Below, piece after piece: positions 1-5,749 of a stretch of DNA of 6,455 nt. Made by a program: the position numbers and the translations under genes. Origin of the DNA: Oscillospiraceae bacterium (GTDB taxonomy: Bacteria; Bacillota; Clostridia; Oscillospirales; Ruminococcaceae); assembly GCA_003445125.1 (NCBI GenBank), contig DLVP01000179.1, forward strand, positions 1 through 6,455. Direction: 5' to 3'. A model generated the notes under the pieces. That model was not told where the DNA came from, made no database searches, and worked only from the letters and a program-made list of their open reading frames with translations. Each line of letters begins with the position of its first letter. Positions within the stretch are counted from its first letter, which is position 1.

Positions 1-185
1 CTGCCCCGGTCCGGCGATGCAGCGCTTGACGAGAATTTTATTGCCGAGATAAAACGCGATCAGATCGCCCTGCCGAAACTCCGCGCCCTTGAGCGAGACG
101 ACAATGTCTCCCTCTGAGAGCGTCGGCGTCATCGAAGAGCCGTAGATCTGCAAAACCGGCGTCAGCACCGTCGCCACCAGCACCG
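1..185 (-). other. Type I signal peptidase segment (membrane anchor plus Ser/Lys catalytic motifs), partial
   Basis: Residues about 166-228 of the chimeric frame match the start of a Gram-positive-type signal peptidase I (S26 family). They comprise a hydrophobic anchor ending in LQIYG, the Ser-Met-x-Pro-Thr box with Ser184, a GDIVV strand, a GDLIAFY strand and the Lys-Arg box with Lys220 followed by GPG. The 36-residue Ser-Lys spacing is reasonable for short Firmicutes enzymes. In a normal gene this would be preceded by a short cytoplasmic tail, not an aldolase. The rest of the catalytic domain would lie to the left of base 1. Confidence 0.8.
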
Positions 186-684
186 CCAGCGCCGCCACGC
201 CCGTTTTCTCCACGAAATTCTTTGCTTCCTCCACGTTCGTGAATTCGTCCATACTGTCGTCATTGACCGAACCGACATGACCGAGCTCGCCCTCTACCTG
301 CACGCCGTCATAAGCGCAGGTCTCCACCACACGGCGGGTCAGCGCGATATTCTCCTCATACGGAAGGCTCGACGCATCGATCATGATGCCCGTTGCGCCG
401 TAGCGCAGAGCGCGCGTTGTTTCCAGCTCCGACGGACCGTGATCCAGATGGAAGCACACCGGCACATCGGCTTTTGCTGCCGCCGCCAGCACGGACGGCG
501 CGAGGAAATAGCCCGCCTGCTCTTTGATCAGACGCGGATAGATCTGCATGATCACCGGCGCGTGTGCTTTCTGCGCCGCATTGAACACGCCGATCACTGT
601 TTCCATATTGTACACATTGAATGCGGGAATGGCAAAATCGCCTTTTTCCGCCATTGCAAGGATTTCCTTGAAGCTCACCAGCAT
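1..684 (-). CDS. Class II aldolase N-terminal half joined in frame to signal peptidase I (chimeric, C-terminus beyond window)
   Basis: The frame gives 228 residues from ATG at 684-682 and stays open to base 1. Residues 1-165 are a class II (zinc) fructose/ketose-bisphosphate aldolase: an N-terminal SFKEIL...AIPAFNVYN motif, the HLDHG motif (79-83; catalytic Asp81 and zinc ligand His82), YGATGIMIDAS (95-105) and EGELGHVG (132-138, metal-binding Glu133). At the point where the family reads GTAHG the sequence instead becomes hydrophobic (163-180) and then type I signal peptidase: GSSMTPT (182-188, nucleophile Ser184) and LVKRCIAGPG (218-227, general-base Lys220). The second half of the aldolase barrel is therefore missing (usual length about 280-310 residues), including the later zinc histidines and the phosphate-binding GGSG region, so aldolase activity is not expected from this product. 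The start is supported by GGGAGG at 692-697. It is the last gene of the minus-strand operon, 15 bases after the Fe-S gene. The native aldolase would fit a retro-aldol step; the peptidase part has no link to the operon. Confidence 0.85.
   Translation of the reverse strand, partial: MLVSFKEILAMAEKGDFAIPAFNVYNMETVIGVFNAAQKAHAPVIMQIYPRLIKEQAGYFLAPSVLAAAAKADVPVCFHLDHGPSELETTRALRYGATGIMIDASSLPYEENIALTRRVVETCAYDGVQVEGELGHVGSVNDDSMDEFTNVEEAKNFVEKTGVAALAVLVATVLTPVLQIYGSSMTPTLSEGDIVVSLKGAEFRQGDLIAFYLGNKILVKRCIAGPGQ
190..684 (-). other. Class II ketose-bisphosphate aldolase segment (residues 1 to about 165)
   Basis: This is the part of the chimeric frame that belongs to the sugar operon. It contains the first half of the TIM barrel, with the DHG motif and the EGELG metal site. 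Class II aldolases split ketose (bis)phosphates into dihydroxyacetone phosphate plus an aldehyde, using zinc; relatives act on fructose-1,6-bisphosphate, tagatose-1,6-bisphosphate and other ketose phosphates. The substrate cannot be told from this half. The right limit is the start codon; the left limit is approximate because the join lies in a repetitive alanine/valine-coding stretch. Confidence 0.8.
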
Positions 685-691
685 ACGACTG

Positions 692-697
692 CCTCCC
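692..697 (-). promoter_or_regulatory. Ribosome binding site of the aldolase-start frame
   Basis: GGGAGG on the minus strand, seven bases before ATG at 684. It lies in the 15-base gap after the Fe-S gene stop, which supports translation as part of the operon. Confidence 0.7.
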
Positions 698-699
698 TT

Positions 700-1788
700 T
701 TATTTGCAGGCGTCGAGCAACAGCCCGGCAACCGTCACGATCTTTTTGCCTGCGGGTTTGTGCATTTTCAGCACCTCATACTCGGAGGGGCTTGCACACA
801 CCAATGTCTGTGCGTCGGTTGCTTCAAAGTTCACCCAACGATCTGCCGCCACTTTTGCCATAGTATCGGGCATATACTCGTTCATCAGGAGATTGCCGCC
901 GAACATGGTGTCCTTGCCGTGGAGCAGCATTTCGCAGTTTTCTCCGCAGGCGTTGAGGATTTCTCTTGCCGGCTCGGTCTCTTCCAGATCACGCGCAAGC
1001 TGTGCCGGATCCTGGAAAGAGAGTTTGTGTTCGCTCTTTTTTGGTTTGAGCTTTTTGAGCAGTCCTGCGGCAACCGATGTAAAGGTTTCTACCTTTGCCT
1101 TCAGTCCCAGTCCCCACTCTTTATACTCGCGCAGGAAGGTCTTGGCATCGACCGGATCCAGTGCAATCACGGTTTTATATTCATTGAGCGTCTCGACCGC
1201 TTTTTTCATGACTTCCTTGGTCTCGTCGGTCGCACCGACCAACGTATCATACACCCAACCGCTGTTCGGCTCATTTTCCAGCACCGTGAACTTCACGCCC
1301 GCCTTTTGCAGCAGCTCGATGGCTTCAATCGCATAGGTCGGTGCTTTGGTGCGTGCGTCCTGTCCCAAAAACAGCAGGGTATCGGTCTTTTCGGAAGCGG
1401 AAGCAATGGCTTTTTTCAGCTTCGCATTCAGGCTCTTGACACCGTAGGCATTGCCTGTGGCATCCAGATTGTCCAGCATGGTTTCGATATATTTCGGAAG
1501 CAGCCCCTCCATTGCGATTTCGCGGCGGACTTCCTTCGTGAACAGAATCGGATCCCAACCGGTGGCACATTCCTTCGTGCAGGCACCGCAAAGAGCGCAC
1601 TCGTACACGTTATCCGCCACATCCTCCAGCTTTGCGGCGCCGCGCTCGACAAGCGACAGGGCAAGCGCGCGGGCGCGGGCGGTTTCTCTCTCTTGACCGG
1701 TCGCATTTCCGATCGGGCAGATATGCCGGCACATCCAGCAGAAACGGCAGGCGTCGATGGTTTGTTTGGCTTTATTTGAAATTAACAT
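700..1788 (-). CDS. (Fe-S)-binding protein, GlcF-like electron-transfer subunit with two 4Fe-4S motifs
   Basis: A 362-residue cytoplasmic protein with two ferredoxin-type cluster motifs near the N-terminus: C14-x2-C17-x2-C20-x3-C24-P and C64-x2-C67-x2-C70-x3-C74. This is the arrangement of GlcF, LutA/GlpC and HdrC-type subunits that take electrons from a partner flavoprotein. No signal peptide or membrane segment is seen. The C-terminal half lacks the classical CCG repeats of GlcF/HdrB; only a sparse C281-x3-C285 pair, C331 and a near-terminal C361 are present, so a third cluster is doubtful. It begins 13 bases after the FAD-oxidase gene, with GGAGGAG just before the ATG at 1788, so the two are almost certainly co-translated partners. 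By family analogy it passes electrons from the oxidised substrate to a quinone, flavodoxin or other carrier; the acceptor is unknown. Confidence in the Fe-S assignment is high, in the exact role moderate. Confidence 0.88.
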   Translation of the reverse strand: MLISNKAKQTIDACRFCWMCRHICPIGNATGQERETARARALALSLVERGAAKLEDVADNVYECALCGACTKECATGWDPILFTKEVRREIAMEGLLPKYIETMLDNLDATGNAYGVKSLNAKLKKAIASASEKTDTLLFLGQDARTKAPTYAIEAIELLQKAGVKFTVLENEPNSGWVYDTLVGATDETKEVMKKAVETLNEYKTVIALDPVDAKTFLREYKEWGLGLKAKVETFTSVAAGLLKKLKPKKSEHKLSFQDPAQLARDLEETEPAREILNACGENCEMLLHGKDTMFGGNLLMNEYMPDTMAKVAADRWVNFEATDAQTLVCASPSEYEVLKMHKPAGKKIVTVAGLLLDACK

Positions 1789-1790
1789 CT

Positions 1791-1801
1791 GCTTCTCCTC
1801 C
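1791..1801 (-). promoter_or_regulatory. Ribosome binding site of the Fe-S protein gene
   Basis: GGAGGAG on the minus strand, directly after the TAA stop (1804-1802) of the FAD-oxidase gene and a few bases before ATG at 1788. The whole intergenic gap is 13 bases, indicating translational coupling. Confidence 0.7.
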
Positions 1802-3226
1802 TTACAGTCCGAGCTTGAACGGGTTCATGATGCCGTTGGGGTCAAGCTGTTTTTTGATGCCGGTGAACACCTGCATGGCAGGACCGTACTGTTCCTTCAT
1901 CAGTCTGCCCAGCTTAATGCCGACGCCGTGGTGATCGTTGACCACACCGCCGTTTGCCAGCGCCGTGCGCACACCGGTCGTCCAGATTGCCTGATGCAGG
2001 CGCAGTGCTTCGTGCGGATCCTGCGGCACATCGTTGACAATAAAGCGGTCGTAGACCATGGCGCCCCACTCGTACCAGTGAGAGAAGTGCGCAATGAATT
2101 TTGCCATCGGGAAGTTGGTTTCGATGGCTTCCTTCATCGCCCAGTAGATCTTCTCGATCGTTCCGTAGGGAGCAATGGTGTCCATCGTACCGAACATCTG
2201 CGGCAGATCCATCATATGACCGGGATAGAAGAACGTGATCTTCTCTTTCCACCATTTCTCTCCGTATTCGCTGCCCAGATCCTCCGCGCCGTATTTTGCA
2301 AAGGTATCCAGCAGGATTTTTTCCTCCAGTGCCACCATCTCGGAGACACCCTCGATCGCCACGTTCATGAACGCACCCTCGCGTTCCACACCGACGATCT
2401 TCTTGATCAGTGAAGCGGTCTCTGCAGGGTCGTACAGACGCATGACGGACGGTTTGAACTTCTGAAGCAGTTCTCTTGCCGCATCAAACGCTGCGGTCAT
2501 ATTTTTGAACAAAAAGCCGCGGAAGCGTCTTTCTTCGGGCTGTGCGTAAATGCGCATCTGCGCTTTGGTGATAACGCCCAGCGTTCCCTCCGAACCGATG
2601 AAAATCTGGTTCAGGTCGGGTCCTGCCGCATGCTTCGGTGCGGGAGAAGTCTCGATGATATCGCCGTTGGGGAGAACGACCTCCATCTGCATGGTCATAT
2701 CGTCGATCTTTCCGTATTTCGTGGACACGACGCCGATTCCGCGGTGCGCCAAAAAGCCGCCGACGGTGGAGCAGGTCAGAGAACTCGGATAGTGCATGGT
2801 GGCATAGCCGCGCTCGTTGGCGACCCATTCGATATGTTTATAAATCGCACCGGTGCCGCACTCGATGTACATTCCCTGTTCGTTGACGTCATAAATCTTG
2901 TTCATGCGCTTGGTGTCCAGCACGATGCCGCCCGCGACCGGAATGGCACCGCCCTGTGTTCCGCCGCCGCCGCCCCAAGTGGTGACGGGAATCTTGTAGT
3001 AGTTGGCGATTTTCAGCACCGCCGAAACCTCTTTGGCGTCCTTCGGGGAAACCACGACGTCCGCCTCGGGCATACGGTGCCCGCGATCCGCCCACATACG
3101 GGACAGCCAGTAGTAATCGACGCTGTGCGTGATCTTATCGATCTCTCTGGTCGAACAGTTTTCTCTGCCGACGGCGTCCTCCAGCTCGGTAACAATCATG
3201 TCATTGAGAAATTCGTTGTAAAGCAC
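1802..3226 (-). CDS. FAD-binding oxidase/dehydrogenase, GlcD / alkyl-DHAP-synthase type
   Basis: A 474-residue flavoprotein. Residues about 53-230 form the PCMH-type FAD domain, with pyrophosphate-loop WGGGGGTQGG (84-93), a PSS...STVGGFLAHRGIG stretch (147-165) and the FAD strand IFIGSEGTLGVIT (208-220). The C-terminal substrate domain has GGVVNDHHGVG (426-436) and ends with DPNGIMNPFKLGL, the usual close of the FAD-oxidase C family. The His432-His433 pair in this context resembles the active-site histidine run of alkyldihydroxyacetonephosphate synthase, but the operon suggests an oxidation of a 2-hydroxy acid, sugar acid or polyol with electrons passed to the adjacent Fe-S protein, as in GlcDF. 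The start is GTG at 3226, preceded by AAGGAG at 3235-3240 with eight-base spacing; an in-frame ATG at 3199 (residue 10) has no comparable site. The protein begins 17 bases after the isomerase stop. Substrate unknown. Confidence 0.88.
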   Translation of the reverse strand: MLYNEFLNDMIVTELEDAVGRENCSTREIDKITHSVDYYWLSRMWADRGHRMPEADVVVSPKDAKEVSAVLKIANYYKIPVTTWGGGGGTQGGAIPVAGGIVLDTKRMNKIYDVNEQGMYIECGTGAIYKHIEWVANERGYATMHYPSSLTCSTVGGFLAHRGIGVVSTKYGKIDDMTMQMEVVLPNGDIIETSPAPKHAAGPDLNQIFIGSEGTLGVITKAQMRIYAQPEERRFRGFLFKNMTAAFDAARELLQKFKPSVMRLYDPAETASLIKKIVGVEREGAFMNVAIEGVSEMVALEEKILLDTFAKYGAEDLGSEYGEKWWKEKITFFYPGHMMDLPQMFGTMDTIAPYGTIEKIYWAMKEAIETNFPMAKFIAHFSHWYEWGAMVYDRFIVNDVPQDPHEALRLHQAIWTTGVRTALANGGVVNDHHGVGIKLGRLMKEQYGPAMQVFTGIKKQLDPNGIMNPFKLGL

Positions 3227-3234
3227 TTTCCGTT

Positions 3235-3240
3235 CTCCTT
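3235..3240 (-). promoter_or_regulatory. Ribosome binding site that decides the GTG start of the FAD oxidase
   Basis: AAGGAG on the minus strand, eight bases before GTG at 3226-3224. It favours the GTG over the downstream ATG at 3199-3197. Confidence 0.7.
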
Positions 3241-3243
3241 TTC

Positions 3244-4635
3244 TTATTTGATAACCTCGTCGGTTACATTGCCGATAAACTTGCAGAATTCTTCAAGTTC
3301 CGCCGTATGGTCGCCCTCGATCTCGGACACATGATGAATATACGGTCCCTCAATCATGCGCTTTTCCCACAGCGGCAGGTTGTTGAACCGTCCCCACAGA
3401 TAGGTGCCGAAGGTCATCGGTCCCTTGTCCGACTTGCAGGTGCCGTTGAGAATCGAATACTTGCCGTACTCCTGATCCATACGCGCCACGGTGAACTCGC
3501 CGTCATGCACATAGAACCACGGACGCATATTCACCAGTTTGCTGTGGCTGTCCTTGTGTTTGAGCGAATGAGCAAACGGTCCGCAGTGCCACATCAGCTC
3601 CACGTTCTCGTCCTCGGGATGGCGAACCGTGAACTCGCCCAAAAACGGAATCTTCTTGCCGCGGGTGGAACATTTGAGCAGTCCCATCGTGATTGCGGCA
3701 TGAACGTCCGTCTCGCACGCGATGACATAACCCATATCCGCCAAAATACTGAACGCGGCGCACGGCATGGCATTCAGTGCCAGCTGCATCGACGTCCAGC
3801 ACTCGGACGCCATGACATCCAGATCAAAATCGCGGAACAGATCAATATACAGCAGGACAAACGCGTAAATCTTTTCCAGTTTATCTGCCGACAGATCGTC
3901 CACTTCATAATCACGGCGAAGAATCTCCGCGCCCTTCTTACATTCCTCCATGCGCTCGGCAAGGATCTTGTTGTACCGATCAATCACCACTGCCATATTG
4001 ATCGGAATCACGCGGATATCAAACTCTTCCATCAGTTCGCTTTCATTGTAAATCACAGAACAGAACGGCTTCGGACGAAGTCCGACCTGTCCGACTCTCA
4101 TGCCGCGGAAATTCTTCACCATGCACGCCACGGTGATGAACCGCTCCAGACCTTCGGAAAACGTCTTGTCCTCGATGCGGCAGTTCGGGATATAAGTATA
4201 GGGAATTCTGCGGCGCATGAACTGACGGGACATTCCGAACAGTCCGCACTGGCTGTCCGTATAGCGTGTGCCGTCCTCTTCGAACACATCATCCAGCGGC
4301 GCCCACAGAAGCACGGGCTTGCCGACTTTCTTTGCCAGGGTTGCCGCGGCTTCCTCGTTGCCGAAGTTACAGTTGATAATCAGCACGGCATCAACCTGCT
4401 CGTCGATGAAGCGTTTTGCCATCGCCTCGGCGTCCGCCTCGGTATAAATGATCCCACGGTCGTTGACGCCGTCCACATTGACAAACGAAACGCCCTCCTG
4501 CGTGAAATGCTCGGTGATGTATTTCACATACCGCACACCCCGCTCCTCCGCCTTTTCCCAGTTGAAAATGCCGGGACGGGGAGTCACGTCACGCCGAACC
4601 GGTGCCAGACCGATTTTTACAGAATAGTTCAGCAT
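3244..4635 (-). CDS. L-fucose/L-arabinose isomerase family protein
   Basis: A 463-residue protein with the architecture of the FucI/AraA superfamily: an N-terminal Rossmann-like part (VDAVLIINCNFGNEEAA at about 81-97, PVLLWAPLDD at 107-116) and a C-terminal catalytic part. Likely metal ligands are Glu278 in ASECWTS, Asp310 in CETDVHAA, and a histidine of the IHHVSE segment (434-435); these are placed by analogy to the Glu-Asp-His site of fucose isomerase. Known relatives interconvert an aldose and its ketose with Mn2+. At 463 residues it is clearly shorter than FucI (about 590) and belongs to the divergent subfamily usually annotated only to family level, so neither fucose nor arabinose should be assumed. 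It is the first gene of the operon, with AAAGGG eight bases before ATG at 4635 and a sigma-A-like promoter at 4722-4750. No signal peptide. Confidence 0.85.
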   Translation of the reverse strand: MLNYSVKIGLAPVRRDVTPRPGIFNWEKAEERGVRYVKYITEHFTQEGVSFVNVDGVNDRGIIYTEADAEAMAKRFIDEQVDAVLIINCNFGNEEAAATLAKKVGKPVLLWAPLDDVFEEDGTRYTDSQCGLFGMSRQFMRRRIPYTYIPNCRIEDKTFSEGLERFITVACMVKNFRGMRVGQVGLRPKPFCSVIYNESELMEEFDIRVIPINMAVVIDRYNKILAERMEECKKGAEILRRDYEVDDLSADKLEKIYAFVLLYIDLFRDFDLDVMASECWTSMQLALNAMPCAAFSILADMGYVIACETDVHAAITMGLLKCSTRGKKIPFLGEFTVRHPEDENVELMWHCGPFAHSLKHKDSHSKLVNMRPWFYVHDGEFTVARMDQEYGKYSILNGTCKSDKGPMTFGTYLWGRFNNLPLWEKRMIEGPYIHHVSEIEGDHTAELEEFCKFIGNVTDEVIK

Positions 4636-4687
4636 AAAATTCGCCCTTTCTTTTTTTCTGCAAATCTGTTATAATGGAAGCAACCCG

Positions 4688-4711
4688 AAAAGGCTGTTTC
4701 CAATGCCTTTT
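4688..4711. promoter_or_regulatory. Inverted repeat at the start of the operon leader
   Basis: Perfect 7-base arms AAAAGGC and GCCTTTT are separated by ten bases. On the minus strand it falls just after the predicted transcription start (about +4 to +27), so it could be a repressor operator or a 5'-leader hairpin. It is not followed by a U-run in the minus direction, so it does not look like a terminator for the operon. Confidence 0.4.
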
Positions 4712-4721
4712 CATCCTTTCT

Positions 4722-4750
4722 ATTGTATCACGGAAAATGACACTTTTCAA
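4722..4750 (-). promoter_or_regulatory. Sigma-A-like promoter of the isomerase-oxidase-aldolase operon
   Basis: On the minus strand, -35 TTGAAA (4750-4745) and -10 TACAAT (4727-4722) are separated by exactly 17 bases. Each hexamer has five of six consensus bases. Transcription would begin near 4715, giving a leader of about 80 bases before the isomerase ATG. Confidence 0.7.
4733..4748. promoter_or_regulatory. Candidate operator inside the operon promoter
   Basis: The inverted repeat GAAAA-N6-TTTTC lies between and partly over the -35 and -10 elements of the minus-strand promoter. A regulator bound here would block RNA polymerase. It is A/T-rich and only five bases per arm, so chance is possible; the RpiR protein encoded next door is the obvious candidate binder. 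Confidence 0.3.
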
Positions 4751-4763
4751 GAGATTTTGGAAT

Positions 4764-4792
4764 TTTTTTTCACTGTTTTTTACGATTATAGT
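4764..4792 (+). promoter_or_regulatory. Candidate promoter of the RpiR regulator gene
   Basis: A -10-like TATAGT at 4787-4792 lies 49 bases before the ATG at 4841. The -35 position is only a T-run (4764-4769, 17-base spacing), so the promoter is weak or activator-dependent if real. A second possible -10, TATAAT at 4670-4675, has no good -35 and would give a leader of about 160 bases. Confidence 0.35.
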
Positions 4793-4808
4793 GGAAATTT
4801 GCTCCACT
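4790..4808. promoter_or_regulatory. Inverted repeat overlapping the candidate regulator promoter
   Basis: Arms AGTGGA (4790-4795) and TCCACT (4803-4808) are perfect six-base inverted repeats with a seven-base spacer. They overlap the putative -10 and start site of the regulator gene, which would suit autoregulation. The arms differ in sequence from the other two repeats in this region. Confidence 0.35.
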
Positions 4809-4828
4809 TTCGGAGTATTTTTTCAATT

Positions 4829-4834
4829 GGGAGG
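4829..4834 (+). promoter_or_regulatory. Ribosome binding site that decides the RpiR start
   Basis: GGGAGG six bases before ATG at 4841-4843. It shows that the frame's earlier in-frame ATG at 4703 is not the real start: residues from there to 4840 read through promoter-like A/T-rich DNA and have no family similarity. Confidence 0.75.
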
Positions 4835-4840
4835 AAGTTT

Positions 4841-5686
4841 ATGACATCGGTATTCATGGCAATCAAAGCACTCTACCCCCAGATGGGACGCGGTGAAAAG
4901 CGCATCGCCGACTGGATCCTCGTTCACCCGCAGCAACTGATCGGAATGTCGATCAGCGAGCTTGCCAATGTCTGCGGCTGCGGCGACGCAACCATCGTCC
5001 GTTTTTCTCGCCGTCTCGGGCAGGTCGGGTATCAGGGACTGAAAATCAGCATTGCGCAGGAGTTGTCCGCCAACGGCGCTCCCGCCGAACCGGATGCCGT
5101 GCTGCGATCCGACAGCTGTTTTGACATTTTCCGCAAGCGCGAATCCGAAATTTCCGCGGCACTCGAATACACCCGCAGCGTTCTCGACCGCGACGCAATG
5201 GATCGCGCCGCCGAAGCGCTCATGCACGCGGGAAACATTGCCATTTTCGGTCTGGGCAACTCCGCGCCGATCGCCGTGGACGCCCAGCACAAATTCCTGC
5301 GGGCGGGGCTGTACGCCAGTGCCTACTGCGACAACCACATGCAAGCCATCGCCGCATCCCATCTAAAGTCCGGCGACGTTGCTCTCGGCATCTCCCATTC
5401 CGGCTCCTCCGTGGACGTCGTGTCCGCCATGCGGCTGGCACGGGAGGCGGGCGCTTTCACGGTCTGCATCACAAACTACGGTGCGTCCCCGATCACCCGC
5501 CAGAGCGACGTCTCGCTGTTCACCAAGGCGGAAGAAACGCGGTATTCCATTCTTGCCCTCAGTTCCCGAATCGCCCAGCTTTGCATCATCGACGCGATCT
5601 ACACCTATATCATCAATCACAGCGACCGTGCCGCCATGGAAGCCATCCGCGAAACGGAGCGCGCGCTGGAGGAAAAAAAGTTCTGA
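4841..5686 (+). CDS. RpiR/MurR family transcriptional regulator (HTH_6 plus SIS domain)
   Basis: A 281-residue regulator of normal family length when started at 4841. Residues about 1-75 are the RpiR helix-turn-helix domain: MGRGEKRIADWILVHP followed by MSISELANVCGCGDATIVRFSRRLG (36-60), the conserved recognition region. Residues about 120-260 are a SIS phosphosugar-binding domain with strand IAIFGLGNSA (133-142), KFLRAG (151-156) and the sugar-phosphate loop ISHSGSS (184-190). Such proteins bind DNA as dimers or tetramers and respond to a phosphorylated sugar intermediate. It is transcribed divergently from the isomerase operon and upstream of an epimerase gene, so it most likely controls both, probably in response to the pathway's own phosphosugar. 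Whether it represses or activates cannot be told. No terminator is seen after its TGA at 5684-5686. Confidence 0.93.
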   Translation: MTSVFMAIKALYPQMGRGEKRIADWILVHPQQLIGMSISELANVCGCGDATIVRFSRRLGQVGYQGLKISIAQELSANGAPAEPDAVLRSDSCFDIFRKRESEISAALEYTRSVLDRDAMDRAAEALMHAGNIAIFGLGNSAPIAVDAQHKFLRAGLYASAYCDNHMQAIAASHLKSGDVALGISHSGSSVDVVSAMRLAREAGAFTVCITNYGASPITRQSDVSLFTKAEETRYSILALSSRIAQLCIIDAIYTYIINHSDRAAMEAIRETERALEEKKF

Positions 5687-5692
5687 AAATGC

Positions 5693-5720
5693 TTGACTTT
5701 TCTTTTCTGTGTGTTATCAT
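5693..5720 (+). promoter_or_regulatory. Sigma-A-like promoter of the epimerase gene
   Basis: TTGACT (5693-5698) and TATCAT (5715-5720) are separated by 16 bases; each is one base from consensus. It starts seven bases after the regulator's stop codon, so the epimerase can be expressed independently of, as well as by read-through from, the regulator. Confidence 0.6.
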
Positions 5721-5735
5721 GAAATCTATGACTGC

Positions 5736-5743
5736 GGAGGAGG
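5736..5743 (+). promoter_or_regulatory. Ribosome binding site of the epimerase gene
   Basis: GGAGGAGG six bases before ATG at 5750-5752, a strong match to the anti-Shine-Dalgarno sequence. It decides the start. Confidence 0.75.
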
Positions 5744-5749
5744 AATCCT

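Noticed and set aside
277..1779. A 500-codon open frame on the plus strand opposite the aldolase and Fe-S genes
   Set aside because: It runs through the join of two minus-strand genes, is unusually rich in His, Cys and Arg, has no good ribosome binding site and shows no recognisable domain. It is a codon-bias shadow.
1757..3334. Long plus-strand frames (1757-2413 and 2630-3334) opposite the FAD-oxidase gene
   Set aside because: They are antisense to well-conserved flavoprotein motifs and encode His/Arg/Val-rich sequence without a known domain.
3307..4674. A 455-codon open frame on the plus strand opposite the isomerase gene
   Set aside because: Its composition (many His, Arg, Gln) and complete antisense overlap with a clear isomerase gene mark it as a shadow frame; no ribosome binding site was seen.
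4688..4711. Possible rho-independent terminator (AAAAGGC/GCCTTTT hairpin)
   Set aside because: The stem has only three G-C pairs and a ten-base loop, it lies in a divergent upstream region where no gene ends, and no extended T-run follows in either direction.
4703..4840. A 46-residue N-terminal extension of the RpiR regulator from the ATG at 4703
   Set aside because: The extension is Phe-rich translation of A/T-rich promoter DNA, overlaps the operon promoter, and a proper ribosome binding site precedes the ATG at 4841 instead.
5687..5749. Possible terminator or small gene between regulator and epimerase
   Set aside because: No stem-loop with a T-run is visible; the bases are accounted for by a promoter and a ribosome binding site.
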